A stretch of DNA of 64,000 nt, taken from the NCBI GenBank assembly GCA_032158295.1, contig CM063258.1, positions 13,863,703-13,927,702 of the forward strand, read 5' to 3'. The position numbers were made by a program, and so were the translations under genes. This document shows, piece after piece, positions 45,241-59,255 of the stretch (its first letter is position 1; each line of letters begins with the position of its first letter). This DNA is from Pycnopodia helianthoides. Its lineage: Eukaryota; Echinodermata; Asteroidea; Forcipulatida; Asteriidae. The notes below the pieces were generated by a model. It was given only the letters and a program-made list of their open reading frames with translations, had not been told where the DNA came from and made no database searches.

Positions 45241-48200
45241 ACACAACGTGATCATGTTCCTCTTGCATTCTGTAGTGGCATTTATTGATTCGACATCCGT
45301 GAGAAAAAGGAAACCCTAAAAATGACAGTCAAGTTCAATGTTCAACCACACGTAGGCAGAAATACAAACAGTGAGAAAAAAACAAAACCCACTTCTAATA
45401 TTGAGATCCGTGTCCTCCTGTTGAACTGTTGTTTTAGTTGTCATTGTTTGTTTTGGAAAGGAAGTACCAGGTACGAGCCGGCCACTATTTTCTACAGAAA
45501 TTACACTCCACGGCTTCATTTTGGTAAACACACGCTGTGATGTGACAGTTTTGCTTTAACCTTTTGTTTGTTGAAGTAGCAGTGTGTTTTTTCATTTTTA
45601 TCTTTCAAACCATCCCAATGAACTGACTACATGAAACCGTTAATGAAACCTACATTTACACAACTCAACAAACTGACTAGGTATCACTGACTGGCCCACA
45701 AATTCACATCGGATTTCTTCTACTTGACTAAATTGTGAGGTCTTCAAAAAATGCCAATAGGAAAAGAAAAAAACACGATTTTGGGGCGGTTCTAAAGAGA
45801 TGTTTTCTTAACAGTTGCGAATTCAGGTGGTGCAATCTCGGTCAATGCAGAACTATTTTTCCCCCTCCTCCCGCACCCGGCCCCCGGCAATTGAATCTCT
45901 GGATCGGCCTCTACAACTACACAATAGTTTTACTGAGAAAAGCCACATGCTGATGCGTTGTGTGCCTTCGTAGGCTTAGACCGTTTTTCAAAATTAAAAG
46001 ACGGCCAAAGCATGTTTCCCCGACAGGGCATGTGTATCAGCTACAACTTCCTGCGGCTATCTTAGTCGACAGCACTACATCAAGTCACTAGCCACAGCCA
46101 CAACTCGCGAAACAAGGTGAATTGGCAACAGTTTTGCACCATACCCTGTCGCTGTACTTGTTTTGGTTTGGTGTTTTTTTTATTTATTATTATTTCACCC
46201 AGACTAGTAATTGCAGTTCTAGCACACTGTTTAATGACCGAAGAAGAGTCGGCCATTACGAGTTTGTGTGGGTGTGCGGAGAGGGAAATGCTTTGGAGAG
46301 AAACAGAGAAGATATGGGTCACCGTGTTCTCCGGAGAGGGAAAGATGTCCGTACATTAGCTTTGATGAATGTGGACAAATACATGTAGCACGAAAAAGAT
46401 AATGGCTTGATAACAAGTCGTTTTCAGAGTTAATGAAGTTTGAGATTGTGCCCGTTATCTTCTTAGTCGATCATGATGGAGTCTTGGATTTAAAAAACCA
46501 CATGCTTTTCCAGAATGATTATAGCATGTTTGTTTGTTTGTTTGTTTTCGTAAAAGGATGTCTTGTTTTTTGTTGTAGGCGGAGTGTACAAAATGCAACC
46601 TGGTAAATGGTAACTGTTTACTTAGTTACCTTTTTTGTTCCAGGAGGGGGGGGGTCTAGGGGCGGGGCTTTGGGACCATAACGTCATGCATTGGCCCCAA
46701 ATCACTCCATTACATGTTTGTACGTTGTTTTGTTCGTTGACATTTTGTTTTATATTCTGTAAACTTAAAACTGACTCTGTAACAATATCGGGGGGGGGGG
46801 GGTAGGTAATGGCAGTGATTATGTACTCACATTTGCAGGTGCTAACCAAAACTGACTGAGGTGAACATTTTGGTTGCCTATATTGAGGTCTTCTTGGCTT
46901 TCAATTTTAAACACAGACACACGGAACAGATGAGGAAGGAAAACAAAGTCATAGCACAAAGCTACAAATTCGCAGCTTTGAGCAAATATTGAAATAAGAT
47001 TCCCCGCTCTGGCCTTGTCGTGACCTTGATGCTGATTGGATCGTGGGCGGAGAGGACAGATGGGTTTTTAGACAAGACAATTGGAGAGGTCTTGTGCTTG
47101 CCCGATTCGGTCATTTCTTTAACCTGGTGATGAGAAACGGCGACGGGGGGAAAAAAATGGAGAAAAAAAAAGGGTTGCCTCGAGAAAGATCTGTTCCTGC
47201 GACGGAAGGAGAACAATGACTTGATGGTAGTCTGTGAAGGGGAAAATGGTGCTATGGGAAACAACTGTTGAAGTGGAAGATGAAGTTGTTGATTAGCAGA
47301 GCCGTAATATTACGTTGTACATGTGTAGTGACTGGATATGAGTGGTTACAAGAGGTGGATTCAGGTGGCTAATTGTCTTGGTGAGGGGTTGGGGGCGGTG
47401 AACGGGGAGGGAGCGGGGAATGAGTTTAAGAGGCAAATTAGTTCCAGAGGTGCTTTGGAGCCACCGAGTCGATGTAGGCTTTTGAGAGGGGTGGAAAATG
47501 AGGTGTTTGGGGGTGTACATTGCCCCCCCCCCCACTTCATGCCTTCTATAGCGTCCACTCCATCTCTGGATCGACATGGGTGTGTGGTCGGGGGGACTCT
47601 CATCAAGGATTTGCCGCCCAAATTACCCTAATTGGGTGACAATTTAACCCCCAGTTGGCCACCCTGCTTTGCATCCCGCTTCTCCAGATAATCTACCCTA
47701 ATCGGAGACCTCCTCTTTCCCCCCAAATGAGGATATCATATCAATATCATGGATTAGGATCGCTCCGAAGTTGACAATGGAAACCTGGTCTTGGCTTTTG
47801 ATGTCGATCATATCCTCCAAGTTAACAGATGAAAACAATGTTAGCAAAACATTGAAAATACCTAGAAAGGCAAAGTCGAAAGTGACCGTGAAATTTCCGG
47901 ACAACTCTATCAATCAAATATGAAATTAGCTGCTGCATCCATCTAACAACCCCCCCCCCCCAATCTCTTTCACAATTATAGCATAGAGCAAGGCTTCCTT
48001 GATACCCTTGGACCCTAGATGTGCCCACATGGAAAATCTCTTTTTAGTATGGACGTAACAATATCCCGTGACCTATCCATCCCATAATAATAATTTATTT
48101 TCCCCAGGTTTGGGTTAAATGACCAGCCAGGGAGTGACCAGCTGACCATTGGTCCGATTTCCTCTCTGGCTGGCCGGAGAGGATGATTCAAGTAGTGAGA

Positions 48201-49419
48201 GTGAATCAAGGATAAAGTGATTATTCCGAAATGGCTTTAGTCTAAAAAAAGCACCTGCCTGACTGACCAATCAGAGGGTAGCTGCTTCTACATCGTACCA
48301 TCGTTCAACCTTGATTTTAACAGGGTTTTAATGCAGTTTCCACTTTAGTCACTGTCTCCTGACAAGCCCCCAGCTGGAAAAAAAAAAAATCCCCTCTCGG
48401 TGAAAGTGGGACGAGCCAGAGAAAACAAGTTGCCTCTTTTTCAGAAATGATTTGTTCACCGAGGGAAGAAAACAGATTGACAAAAGAAATGTGTGCTTCC
48501 TTCCAATTCAACGAAACTCTCACTGTCTGTTTGATTATAGCATCCATCTTGAAAGGTTTTTGTGCTTTTCATCCAATTTCTCTTACTTCTTTCTCTTGTC
48601 TATGATGTGAATAGTTGTTGTTGGCCGAGTCAAACTTCCCTGTTGAACTGGGATTGAAAGACTGAGTTTTTACAATCATTCAGGAAACCCAACCAAAACA
48701 TGTTCAATTGTTTTGTCGGCCTTTTGTTAAAGGGCAATTACTGAGTGTTCAAATAAATTCCCAATTATTCTGCAAATTACAACCTACGCTCTCCCCTCAA
48801 GAAACACATTCTTGTCAGGGCAATTTATGTAAAAGACCTGAACAACGACAGACAAGATGCATTTTTTGTTTTTTTGTCCTTCTGAGGCTGTGCCAGGTAT
48901 AGAAAAGTGTTATGTAACAATTTCTGTATGACGCACACAGCGACATTGAAAACCCCGTGAGGAGGAGGTGGCCTGTTTGCTTTTATGATCTGCGATTGGT
49001 CAGTTCTATTCACATGGAAACCAAGGACCCTCTGTTAATCATCGGGAACAAGGCCATTGACGGCAGGCAGCTAGAACTTTGAAGGACCAGGGACATTTGT
49101 CAATATTTTTTTCTCTTTTTTTTTATTGGGGGGAGTCAGACAAAAGTGCCATTCCAAGAAGTTCTTTATTGGAACATTCCAAACTTGTGCGTTAACAATG
49201 GAGTTTCTCACCTTACTTCCATCTAAAGTAGGAAAAAGCCGTCTATTTTGTTTTCCTGTTTGCTTCAAAAGGTATCTAACTTGGATGATGGATATTTCAA
49301 GTTTTCAACACCAAATGCCTCTGACTCTGTTGAATTAGGTATTGGCTTCATGTGTGGTTGTTCAACAAGAATTGGAAATGGGGGAAAAGCAACTGAGTAA
49401 ATAAAGGAAACAAGAGTGA

Positions 49420-49815
49420 TTAAAGACACTGGACACCTTTGGTAATTGTCAAAGACCAGTCTTCTCACTTGGTGTATCTCAACATGTGCACAAATACAAG
49501 CCTGTGTAAATTTGAACTCAATTGGTCTTCGAAGTTGCGAGATAATGATGGAAGAAAAAAACACCCTTGTTCATGTTGTCACACGAAGTTGTGTGCTTTC
49601 AGATGCTTGAGTTTGAGACCTCACGCGTGAGGTCTCAAAATCAATTCAAATATTTTACTGAGAAATTACTTCTTTCTCAAAAACTACGTTACTTCAGAGG
49701 GAGCCGTTTCTCACAATGTTTTATACTATCAACAGCTCTCCATTGCTCGTTACCAAGTAAGTTTTTATGCTGACACTTATTTTGAGTAATTACCAATAGT
49801 GTCCAGTGCCTTTAA
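49420..49815 (+). mobile_element. Family C TTAA-flanked MITE, copy C2 (complete)
   Basis: TTAAAGACACTGGACACCTT at the left and GTGTCCAGTGCCT followed by TTAA at the right. The core AGCCTGTGTAAATTTGAACT is on the + strand. Confidence 0.95.
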
Positions 49816-50214
49816 AATCAAAATCGAACCAAAAGTGTTCTTCTTTGTGGTCTGAGTAACGTCTATCAACAGGCAATGCCTGCCTCCATGGTCAATTCCA
49901 CCCCAAACCTTGAGAACTCTGAATCTTGTGTTTTGGCTGTTTTGGCTGTAAGTAATCCTTGACCAGAACTTCTTGGCTGGACATCAACGTCCTCAAGGCA
50001 TCTCCTGGTGGCCAAGGCAGGACCAGCTTTTGTTGATTTGACCAACTGGGGGGGGGGGGACCCACCCTGCCCATGGTCTAGACTAGAGGTCACACAGGCA
50101 GTGACCCTTCTCATTGTTTTTGGGGGTCTGTTTTTTTCACCCAAGGTTTCAAAACAAAATTCACACAATCACTTGAACAATGCACAATCTCAAATTTATT
50201 TTTTATTGATCTGT

Positions 50215-50408
50215 GTCCAGTTTCATGGAGCTGCTTGAGCACAAAAACAAAACTAAGCACAAAACGATATGCTTACCAGAATAAGGTTACCAGGCAGATT
50301 ACCATATCAAACATACCGTCTTTAACTGGTTTCCTGCTCGTTTTGGCCGAGCAGAATTTTTTAAGCAAATATGTTTTGCTGAAGGCAGGCTTTACGAAAT
50401 TAGGCCTG
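50215..50408. repeat. Family F snap-back element, copy 5 (diverged)
   Basis: TTTCATGGAGCTGCTTGAGC at the left and GGCTTTACGAAATTAGGCCT at the right. Contains 'TGCTTACCAGAATAAGGTTACCAG'-type family blocks. Confidence 0.7.
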
Positions 50409-50568
50409 GAGATTTTGTTGTTTCACATTACAGGGGGAAAAAAACAGATAAATAGGATTGGATTGCATCCAAGGAAAGTTTGTGGGTGATAGCCATGTAA
50501 AATGATCTCTTCAGTTCTAGGAAGAAGTTGTGGTTCTGAGAAAAAACTGCGGTTTGCCTTTGTGCAGA

Positions 50569-50670
50569 ACATTTCATAGAGCTGCTTAAAACAAAAAAAA
50601 GTAGCTTTGCCAAATTTCAGCTAAGCATCAATTAGAAGGTAACCTCTGAGTGGTAAGCAAAATTATTGTG
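50569..50670. repeat. Family F fragment
   Basis: TTTCATAGAGCTGCTTAAAA and a few family words (GCTAAGCA), then loss of similarity. Confidence 0.55.
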
Positions 50671-51755
50671 GGCTGAAGCGGCTGACTGTGAAGTTGAGCC
50701 CAATTATGAATCCAACATATCGATACATAGTGGTAATAATTCTTCTTCTTTTTCTGGTGTTCGTCGTCATTTTTTAAACATAGCTCCTCTATCTGTTGGA
50801 CCAAACATACTTGACTTGAAATCTCAGTGTGTCTGTGCTGTTGTGTTAATTTCTGGTGAAAGCAGAAAAACTGAATGAAGATGTCGATGAGGCGGGGGAG
50901 AGGGGCTCTCTCTCGAGGAGGAGGAGATGACCAGTGTAGAGAGGGGTCAAATTGGGAGATGGGCAACACTAACAGGGACGCACTGTGATAGCTTGTTGAC
51001 AAATCAACAAGTAGTAAGCCCGTGTTGCTCATGTACAAAGACGGAACCAGTCTATTAGTTGTTGTATCCACAGAATTGGGCCATTTTTAAAAGGAACATT
51101 TGAGATTAAAACGTAGCTGTTTTTCATACCACTCTTTTGAAGTGTGTAACTCTGAACCCCTACCCCAGCTATGTAGGGAGGAGGGGGGGGGGTTCCAAAT
51201 TGAGTCAACCTTTTCCCAATTGTTTGAAGAGTGGTGGATGACATCCAACACTAAAAACACCCTTCACCAACCCTAAATTCTAAAGGCTGCGGGAACCACT
51301 GTTATGTATTTGCATATGTATAAGTGTGTTTACAGGAATGTGTAATGTCTGTGGGTGTTGGCATTGTCTTCTGTGGCTGAAGAGACAAGAGCCTTAGCTA
51401 GTGATGGCGACCCAGTGTGTCTCATGTCCGAAGTATGTGAAGGCCGCGTCGGTAACAATGACTTGTCAAGAAAGAGTCCAGTCTGTTGCCTCAACAACAA
51501 CAAAAATGGGAGGAGCAACAAACAGAATTCAGAAAGAAGCCATAAAATGGCTGGCGGGATAATAAGGGATAGTAACTTGATGTCATTCTGATTATCTGGC
51601 TTCTAAACATGCCTGCGAAAAAGGACGCACTGTTGTTGTCAAGCAAACAGCGCAATTTGGACAGATAATAAGTTTGAAAATTGTGCACGTTCTTATTTTT
51701 ATTTCAGCTTTAAAAGTCGCATGGCCGGATTTTTTCGCAGCTTTTTTTTAAAAGG

Positions 51756-52026
51756 TTAAAGACAGGATTGGTAGAGCTGACGAAAAAAGTCGCAGACAGT
51801 GTTCATGATTTGTGTGATCAACCATAGACTGAAATAACAAACCTGTGAAAATTTGGGCATGATCTGTTGTGTGAGTCCAGTCGAAAATAGTGAAAAACCA
51901 TGCACAATTTTCAGCGTATAAACACATCGTCCTTAATTTTGGTCGTAGCAACCCAAATCAGCTGTTGCGGTTTTCAGATACAGTTCTCAATGAAACAATG
52001 TTTTTTATCTTTACCAACACCTTTAA
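51756..52026 (+). mobile_element. Family B TTAA-flanked MITE, copy B2 (internally deleted)
   Basis: TTAAAGACAGGATTGGTAGA at the left and TTACCAACACCTTTAA at the right. Core AACAAACCTGTGAAAATTTG. About 271 bp versus 375 in B1, with the section after 'AGATACAG' shortened. Confidence 0.85.
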
Positions 52027-53303
52027 AGAATTGTTTTATCTGAAGAAATATTGACAAATGATGCTGCTCCAAAACAAAAAAATACAGATACACAAACTTT
52101 TGCACATGCCACAGACAATGCACAAAATACTTCCATGATTTGTTGTTCATTGTGATGAACGAGAGATAATTGTGGGATCAAGAAATATTGCGTTCTTTTA
52201 ATTAACTTTAGTTATTGGCAAAATTTGATCAAGCAGTACCTCGAATGAAAGCGTATCATTTTCTTGAATCTATACAAAAAGCTATTTCAAATTTTGATTT
52301 AACTTTTTCGCGTCAAATCGCAAAAAAAATCAGACGTAGCATGAAAGATGATAAATTATGCAAAATTTTAGAAAGGAAGAAGGTCGACGCCTCTCAAAGG
52401 TCGGACAATTTGGAATGGAAATGATTCTTTTTATGATGATGAAATCTTCGTTGTCTACCTTGTTTTGTTGTACAAGCACTTCACCCTCCATGTTTTCCTG
52501 ATGCCGATGTCCCAACCAATATCAACAAAGCTCATAATTCTACTGTTTCTACATGTACATGGTACCGACAGTTTTTTTTGAAGGAATCAAAGTTGCAGTG
52601 CATATTGTGATTTCAAGGCAAATTCCTCGCTTTTTGACCATTGTTTGCTTAAGATTTAAGAGAATACGCAAATATTACCTGACGCTGCAAATGCAATTAC
52701 GGGTAGCAGCCAGCTGAGTTTTCCTCAAGCAAACAAAATAAAAAAGATTAACAAATTTAAAATCTGTAAAATATTTCATAATTTTGCTTAATTTTTAAGA
52801 GAGTTCATCACTTCAATCTTGTAGTTTTCCAAAGACACATTTTGCGAACCAACTGGTGAAAATCTAATTAATGAAAACAAACAATGTTCAGTGTTAGTGG
52901 CGAGAACTGTTTGCTCACAATAAGCAAAATGAAATTTGTTGGGCCTTCAAAATGTCACTTCCTTGTCTTGCACGTTTTTTCCCCCTCTATTTAAATACAT
53001 TGAAGATTTGTGAAATGTGATTTTTTTTCCCTCTGTTTTTATTTCAGTTGTAATTTAATTTGTTGAATATTTCACAGTATGATGAGAAAGTGTAGATTTT
53101 GTGGATAGAAAGGCGAGTACCTTGTAGTCATGACTTCTCTGACTAAAACTGTTTCTTAAAGCCAGTGATTATGTAATGGTATAAACAAAATTGATTTCTC
53201 GATAATAAGTCTAAATTTGTCTTAGTGAAGTGAATTGAAAGATAAACACGATTCCCAGCTGTGTTTTGGTGTACACCAGTTGAACAATTCACTTTAGTTT
53301 GTA

Positions 53304-53331
53304 ACGAATCTACAGTTGAGTGTAGATTCGT
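53304..53331. repeat. Perfect 11-bp inverted repeat with 6-bp loop
   Basis: ACGAATCTACA, GTTGAG, TGTAGATTCGT, followed by a further partial copy (AACGAATCTACG). No TTTT run, so a terminator role is not suggested. Confidence 0.85.
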
Positions 53332-53820
53332 AACGAATCTACGTACAAAGTAATCCATCACTTTTATCAATAGAGTGACGCCACAGAAATAGTTAACCCT
53401 CCTACTCTCAGGGACTCTTGGCAACATTTTCCAGTGAGTTGACCAACCATTTGAAACCATTCGACTGCCAAGGTTGTGTACGATGGCACAACTGTGCACA
53501 GAACTAACTGTGTTGTACTGTGTACATGCATTCCCTCATGGTATCATATTTCAGGCTGGCATAGTTTATCATCTATCATTCAAAACCACAGTGAATGGTA
53601 TTGAATGGTCAGACAGCAAGAGGGTTTTAATGGAAAGGTGGAATACTTTATAGCGAGTCCCATTTTCTTTGCCACTATGCAGTTGTCACGTATTGGATAA
53701 ATAAGAGAAGACTATCAGTATGCAAATATAAATCCAGAATTACATACTGCACACACTGGACCCATGTCATTTGATAGATGGATTGCAATACGCGTCATTG
53801 ACCACCATCTTTGATGAATT

Positions 53821-53881
53821 GTGCACGCGTGAAGAGCTTTCATTGGCTGAGAGTCGTGCGTTAGCGCGTACACGCGTGCAC
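53821..53881. repeat. 11-bp inverted arms GTGCACGCGTG around a CCAAT-like motif
   Basis: GTGCACGCGTG (53821-53831) and CACGCGTGCAC (53871-53881) are exact inverses, with CATTGGCTGAG in the 39-bp spacer. The patch is CpG-rich within an AT-rich intron. Confidence 0.8.
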
Positions 53882-56800
53882 TTTTCCATCGTTTTACATC
53901 AAACATGGCGGTCAAAGACGCGTGTTAATCCATCTATTGGTGGAACACACATTACCAGTCATCCTTCATTTTGCCACAACGCTCCGAAATTTAATATAGG
54001 AGTCCACTATGGATGATTATAGGACGTTCCAAAGTAATCATTGTCAAAATGAGGCATAGGGGTTGACAAGGTTAGTGTCTTCACAGAGTCGTCCACGTCG
54101 TTTAGAAGGGGTGTTTTTAATTTTCAGTGTTTGGAGTGGACGAGTTTCCGTGTCTGTTTTATGTTTGTTTTTGTAAAGTATTTTTTTGAATGACAAGGAT
54201 TTAGGTAAAACAAATTTTAAACGCATTTCGTTCGGCACTGTTGCAGAATTATAATCACTCTGTGAAAAATCTGGCTTTTTCCATTTCACTCGTGCAATGC
54301 AATGGAATAGTCCGGATATCATCTTGTGATTATCTCCGACAATGGACTCCTAGGAGGCCCAATATTTGTATATTATCAAAGAAAGGCAAACTTTTTTTTT
54401 TCCTTCATGGCAGCATTCCTGCTGTGGTTGTTGCCTTGGGAGACCTGGCCGCTCTGCAAGGCTGGACCTGACTAGAAAGACCTTGTCCAATCTGGCCGGT
54501 AATTGTCCTGGCAGAGTAGATTATTTCACCCCTGACAATAAATAAATAAAAAAATAAAACAACCTTGTACACTTTAGATAATTTAGTGCAATTATTAGAT
54601 GGCCATCCATTGATATGTGGCAACAGGTCAGTGATCGAGCACCAGTGAAGGTTGAGTACCGGGTAAGCGTCCTTCAATATCCAGCAGACCTGATGCAATT
54701 CCAGTCTTCGGATGGCCAGATGATAAAAAAAAAAGTAAATTTGCATATTTTGTCTGGGTTAAAATTTGAAGGTTTTTCACAGAATCTGAACACTGCTCTG
54801 TGTTACGTAATTTTGGGGTGTGTCCCGAAGGAACAAACAGTTGATACAAAAACAGGTGTGAAGGGAATTGATAATTCTGGACTAGCAGTGTCATTTATTA
54901 CAAGCGTGTCGCAGGGATAAATGCACACTAATGTCAGCAGATTCTTACTAAACTCTGAATGGGATGCTAGACTTTAAAAAAAAAAAAAAAAAAAAAAAAA
55001 CAGGGAAAAAAAAAACAGGATTTTGTTTTGATCATTTTAGACTTTCTTCAGGGAAAACAACTATCCAGGAAATGGACAAAAGAATTGTGTGGGAATGTAG
55101 GAAAATTAAAAGCTCTGTCCTGCAGGCAGGGTTTGTAGCATTTCCTCATCGCTTGTTTTTTTTTCACCATTTGTTCTTGCGTGGTTTAAAATAAAAGTAG
55201 CAGTTTCAGTAGCATTGGCGTCCTTGTGCAACAGCTGTTGCAATTTGCAAATGAATAAAAAAAATTAAAAAATTGCAAGTATTGCTAAATGCCCCTACAT
55301 TTCAAACCTAATAGTCCCTCTCAAAAGGTAACTGACAACACGATACAAACACATACAAGTATAGTTGTGTAAATTTGGGCTAAAAATGTTGTACAAAATC
55401 TCCCCTGATTTGTAAGATGCAAATGTTGGCAGCTCTGCCGTCCATTTTGTATTTCAACAGTCAATAAAATTCAGGCAAATATGAATAGAGGACATATTAG
55501 GACATGAAGATGAAACAATTGCTGACAGCGCGAGCGTTTTCCCGCCATTTCTGGGACGCGACCACACCCAGCGTTCATTTATTTTTAAACGCATTACACG
55601 ATGTTGATGCAAATGAACAAAAAACGGCGAACCTGCACCACAGCCAGTGTTCGGAGAAAATCTAAGTTTGAAGTTCAACTATTTTTCAAACTGCTGTTTC
55701 GGAGACAGCTTTACTCGTTTTTTTTTTTTAAATGTTACCACCAAAATAAAGCCTACTTCTTCCTTAGTGCAAGAATGGTCAATACATTTGCAATCTCGCC
55801 ACAATTTTGAAGAGCTGCTCATTTCTAAACACATTGGTCACTTAGTGAAAAAAAAGAAAAAAAAGAAACGCACCCGCAGATGCGGGTGTAAAAGCGTCCT
55901 AACATTAGTGCAGGATGTATGACTGTGAGATTGGCATAAACTGGATTGGAACTGTAGGTAAAAGATGTTATTTTGACCTACAATAACCACAGCACGGCGC
56001 TGTATTTAGCGGCTTTATATTTTGTTGTTTACTGCAAGTCCTCTCTGCAAGTTGTATGAGGAAATCATTTCTGTAAAATCATGGAGATGACGACTGCATA
56101 TTGGGCAAGGATGGTAAAATGGACAGCCTGGGATAATTTTCTTTGACAAATTCTGAATAACTAGAATAAACAACGGTGACTTCTGGGGGTCTCCAAATAC
56201 TGTTTTTCTTGACTTATTTTTGAGAGGATTTTGTACTGGTACGGAATTTTATAATCAGTGAGCTTTCAAATTGAAACTAATAATTTTTTGTTGTGGGGGG
56301 GGGGTCATTTACCAATACTTAACTTGAAATCATGACAAACATTTTTTGAAAAAAAAAAACACCTTAAAATGCATTGAAATATCACCCTGCATTTTTTTGT
56401 TTAGATTCTATATTATCTTCTACTTCATACTTTTTTGACATTAGGAAATAAATCTGCTGCCAGACATGTACAAAAAACAAACAAGTACCAGTATCCCTGC
56501 AGTACAGACATATCTTTGAATTACATAACCAGTTACCACAATTCGAGGTTATCTCGTAATCGATAATTTTTTTTGAGTTTGCAGATTAACCAATCGGTGT
56601 CTTTGATCTTAAAGCACAACTTTTTTTTCTGAGAGATTGCTGCTCTAGGTGACAGAATCTTTTTGAGAGAGCATTTAAGGCATTTATTGGGGTGGGGTGG
56701 GGGGGTATCTGGGTCTTCTATTCCTCTAGGGTGCATTGTATTGGGTAGTGTTATGATGTAACACACTATAAGAGGATGGGGGAGTTGTCCCTAGGAGAAG

Positions 56801-57810
56801 TGACAATCTGTCCAAATTCTGGACCTTTTTTGTTGTTGGCACTGGACCCTGGGGACTGTCCCCCCCCCTTCAAAGGCCCTGATGCTATTAGTCAACTCAC
56901 TGAGGGAACTGGACCTTGGATCAATAAAGCCTTGGGCTTCATCAGCAATCAAGTAATCTGGGCTTTATATATGCTTAGACTTTCAGTATTTTGGCCTAAT
57001 GCCAGTTTTTTTTTTTTTTGGTGTGTTTTTTTTATCCTTTCAGTTTTTTTTTTAGTGGCCTTGCAGGCCAGACTCATTGTGTCCATAATGATTAGTTGCT
57101 GTCTGTGTTGGAGCTTTTTACTGACCAGGGCCCTGCTGCTGACCATGAGTAACTGAGTGGGCTTTAGGCTGTGGACTGTACCATTTCAGGGTCGGGTTGA
57201 GGTCGGGTAAACAAAGAGGGTGAGAGTTCTGTAATGGTCATCACCTGACTGGGGGATTATGCAAATGAAAGCGACAAGGAGTCAGGGGCGGTCTGGAGCC
57301 ATCATAAAAGTCGGACCATTTTTGAAGTCATGAGCACATACATCTCTCTCCATGACGCGTTTCAACATAACAGCTCCTAACTTATTATTTAAACAGCTGT
57401 GATTAAATACATTATGCAGTGTTCTGAAGACAAATTGGCATATCGGTGCATTTGGCTCTCTCTAATTGGCTCTTGACCAACCATTCCAAGCTTAAAAGCT
57501 ATGTTGAATTTTGGAAAAAATGATTATTAAAAATGATTTTTTTTATTTTTGGCAAAGGGTATGAATGAGAGAGTGGGCTTCAACTGTAAATTGTTACAAA
57601 ACCTGTTGTTAATTGAACAAAATTATCCACACTTCAGTTCTTGTCTGCCGCTAGAAAAATAAACACTCTGCTAACAGTGAGACTATTTTTTTTTTAAACA
57701 AAATTGATTTAATTTTTAGCCAAGTATGTTTCCTTAAGATTAGTCACTCCCTTTGTATTGACAAAATTTATAACATCTTTTGTTTCTACTGTGTCCAGTT
57801 TGAAATAATG

Positions 57811-58192
57811 AAGGTGTTATACATGATTGGTAAGGTGAAAAAACATGATTGTTTAATTCTAGTCTGAAAGCTTACTGATTAAAAAGTTCATACTAGAACC
57901 ATTTTTTCTGTGAAATATTTCCCTCTTAAATGGAGCCATATTTTAGAAAACTATCTGAAAATCTATTTTTAAAAAACGCAACAGCTGATTTTGGTTGTTG
58001 CGACCAAAATTAGGGACAATGTGTTTACATGCTGAAAATTGGGTACGCTTTTTTCACTAGTTTCTCCTGACTCACACAAATGATTCAGCCCAAATGTTCA
58101 CAGGTTTGTTGTTTCATGGATATGGGTTGATCACACAAAACATGAACACTGTCTGCGACTATTTTGACAGCTCTACCAATCCTGTATAATTC
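57811..58192 (-). mobile_element. Family B MITE, copy B3 (near complete)
   Basis: Begins AAGGTGTTATACATGATTGG and ends CTACCAATCCTGTATAATTC. Orientation opposite to B1. The flanking TTAA is not preserved on either side. Confidence 0.85.
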
Positions 58193-58941
58193 AGAAAGAA
58201 CAAGACTCTTGTGGAGATGGGTGGAGAGACCAATCTGTATTAATACAGTCAAGGCCTTCTTCTCACACAGGCGTTGGGACTCGGTTTTTTTCGGACTATC
58301 TATCCATGCCAAAAAACCCCATTTCTACTGAAATATTAAAAGCTTGTCATCCAGGGTCTAGTGGCATTGGCCAGCCAATGAAGCCAGCGAGGGGTAGAAT
58401 ATGAAGAAGTCATTGACACGCTGGTTATGAATTGCTCCTCTGTTTCAACATCCAAGGTTGCTATTGATCAGGCTGTAAAGGCAGGAAGCCTCTGTAGTGT
58501 GGACCGGGAGAATTTTGTTTTCAAGGTGTGTTTTTTTGTGTGTTCTTTCGGCGGCGGGGTGATGAATGAGTGAACTACCTCGATGAGTTGGGGTAGCTGC
58601 TGGACCTGAGATGGAAAAAAACAAAAAAACAATCAAGGATGTTGGTTAGGGGGTTTGTAATAAATGAACTGTGATTTGTAATAAATAATGTGGTGATCAC
58701 GTGTCGCAGTGTGCAAATGCTGTGACATTTTCAGCAGTGTTACACTCTTTCGTCACACAATTTGGAGCAAGATTCAAAAAGTCTATTTATTTGTCGCACG
58801 GGGACCTTGTATGTGTGTTTGTTTCATTGCACATCAAACGGCGCTAAGCGAATTCAGCAGGATGAATAGGAAAAAAAAGAAGAAATGTTCAGTTTTAGAT
58901 GTGGGTTCGAAAACCCCAAATGGGGCGAACCCATGCAATCA

Positions 58942-59130
58942 GGGCCCGACTTCATAAAGCCGGTAAGCACAAAAACTTGCTAAGCACAGAAAAATCTTGC
59001 TTAGCAGAGACAGGTTACCAGCCAGCATTCCCATGAAGTTAACATTGCTGCAACTGGTACCCCGCTCATTTCTCTCTTAGCAGAGACATTTAGGCAGAAT
59101 TTTCTGCTTAACAGCTGTATGAAATTGGGA
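58942..59130. repeat. Family F snap-back element, copy 7
   Basis: GGGCCCGACTTCATAAAGCC at the left, ACAGCTGTATGAAATTGGGA at the right; inner GGTTACCAGCCAGCATTCCC. Confidence 0.8.
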
Positions 59131-59144
59131 CAGATTGGAACTAA

Positions 59145-59255
59145 AAAAAAAACCATCCACAAGCTTGGCTCCGGTCTGAGGCGGGATTTGAACAGGAGTC
59201 CACAGAGGTGAAAGTTAGGGAAGGAAATCGCTGAGCCAACTGGATCCCTTAATCC
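59145..59255 (-). mobile_element. Degraded tRNA-derived SINE head (S5)
   Basis: On the minus strand, A-box-like TTGGCTCAGCGA and B-box-like TGTTCAAATCCCG are about 45 bp apart. It adjoins the F7 element. Confidence 0.5.
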
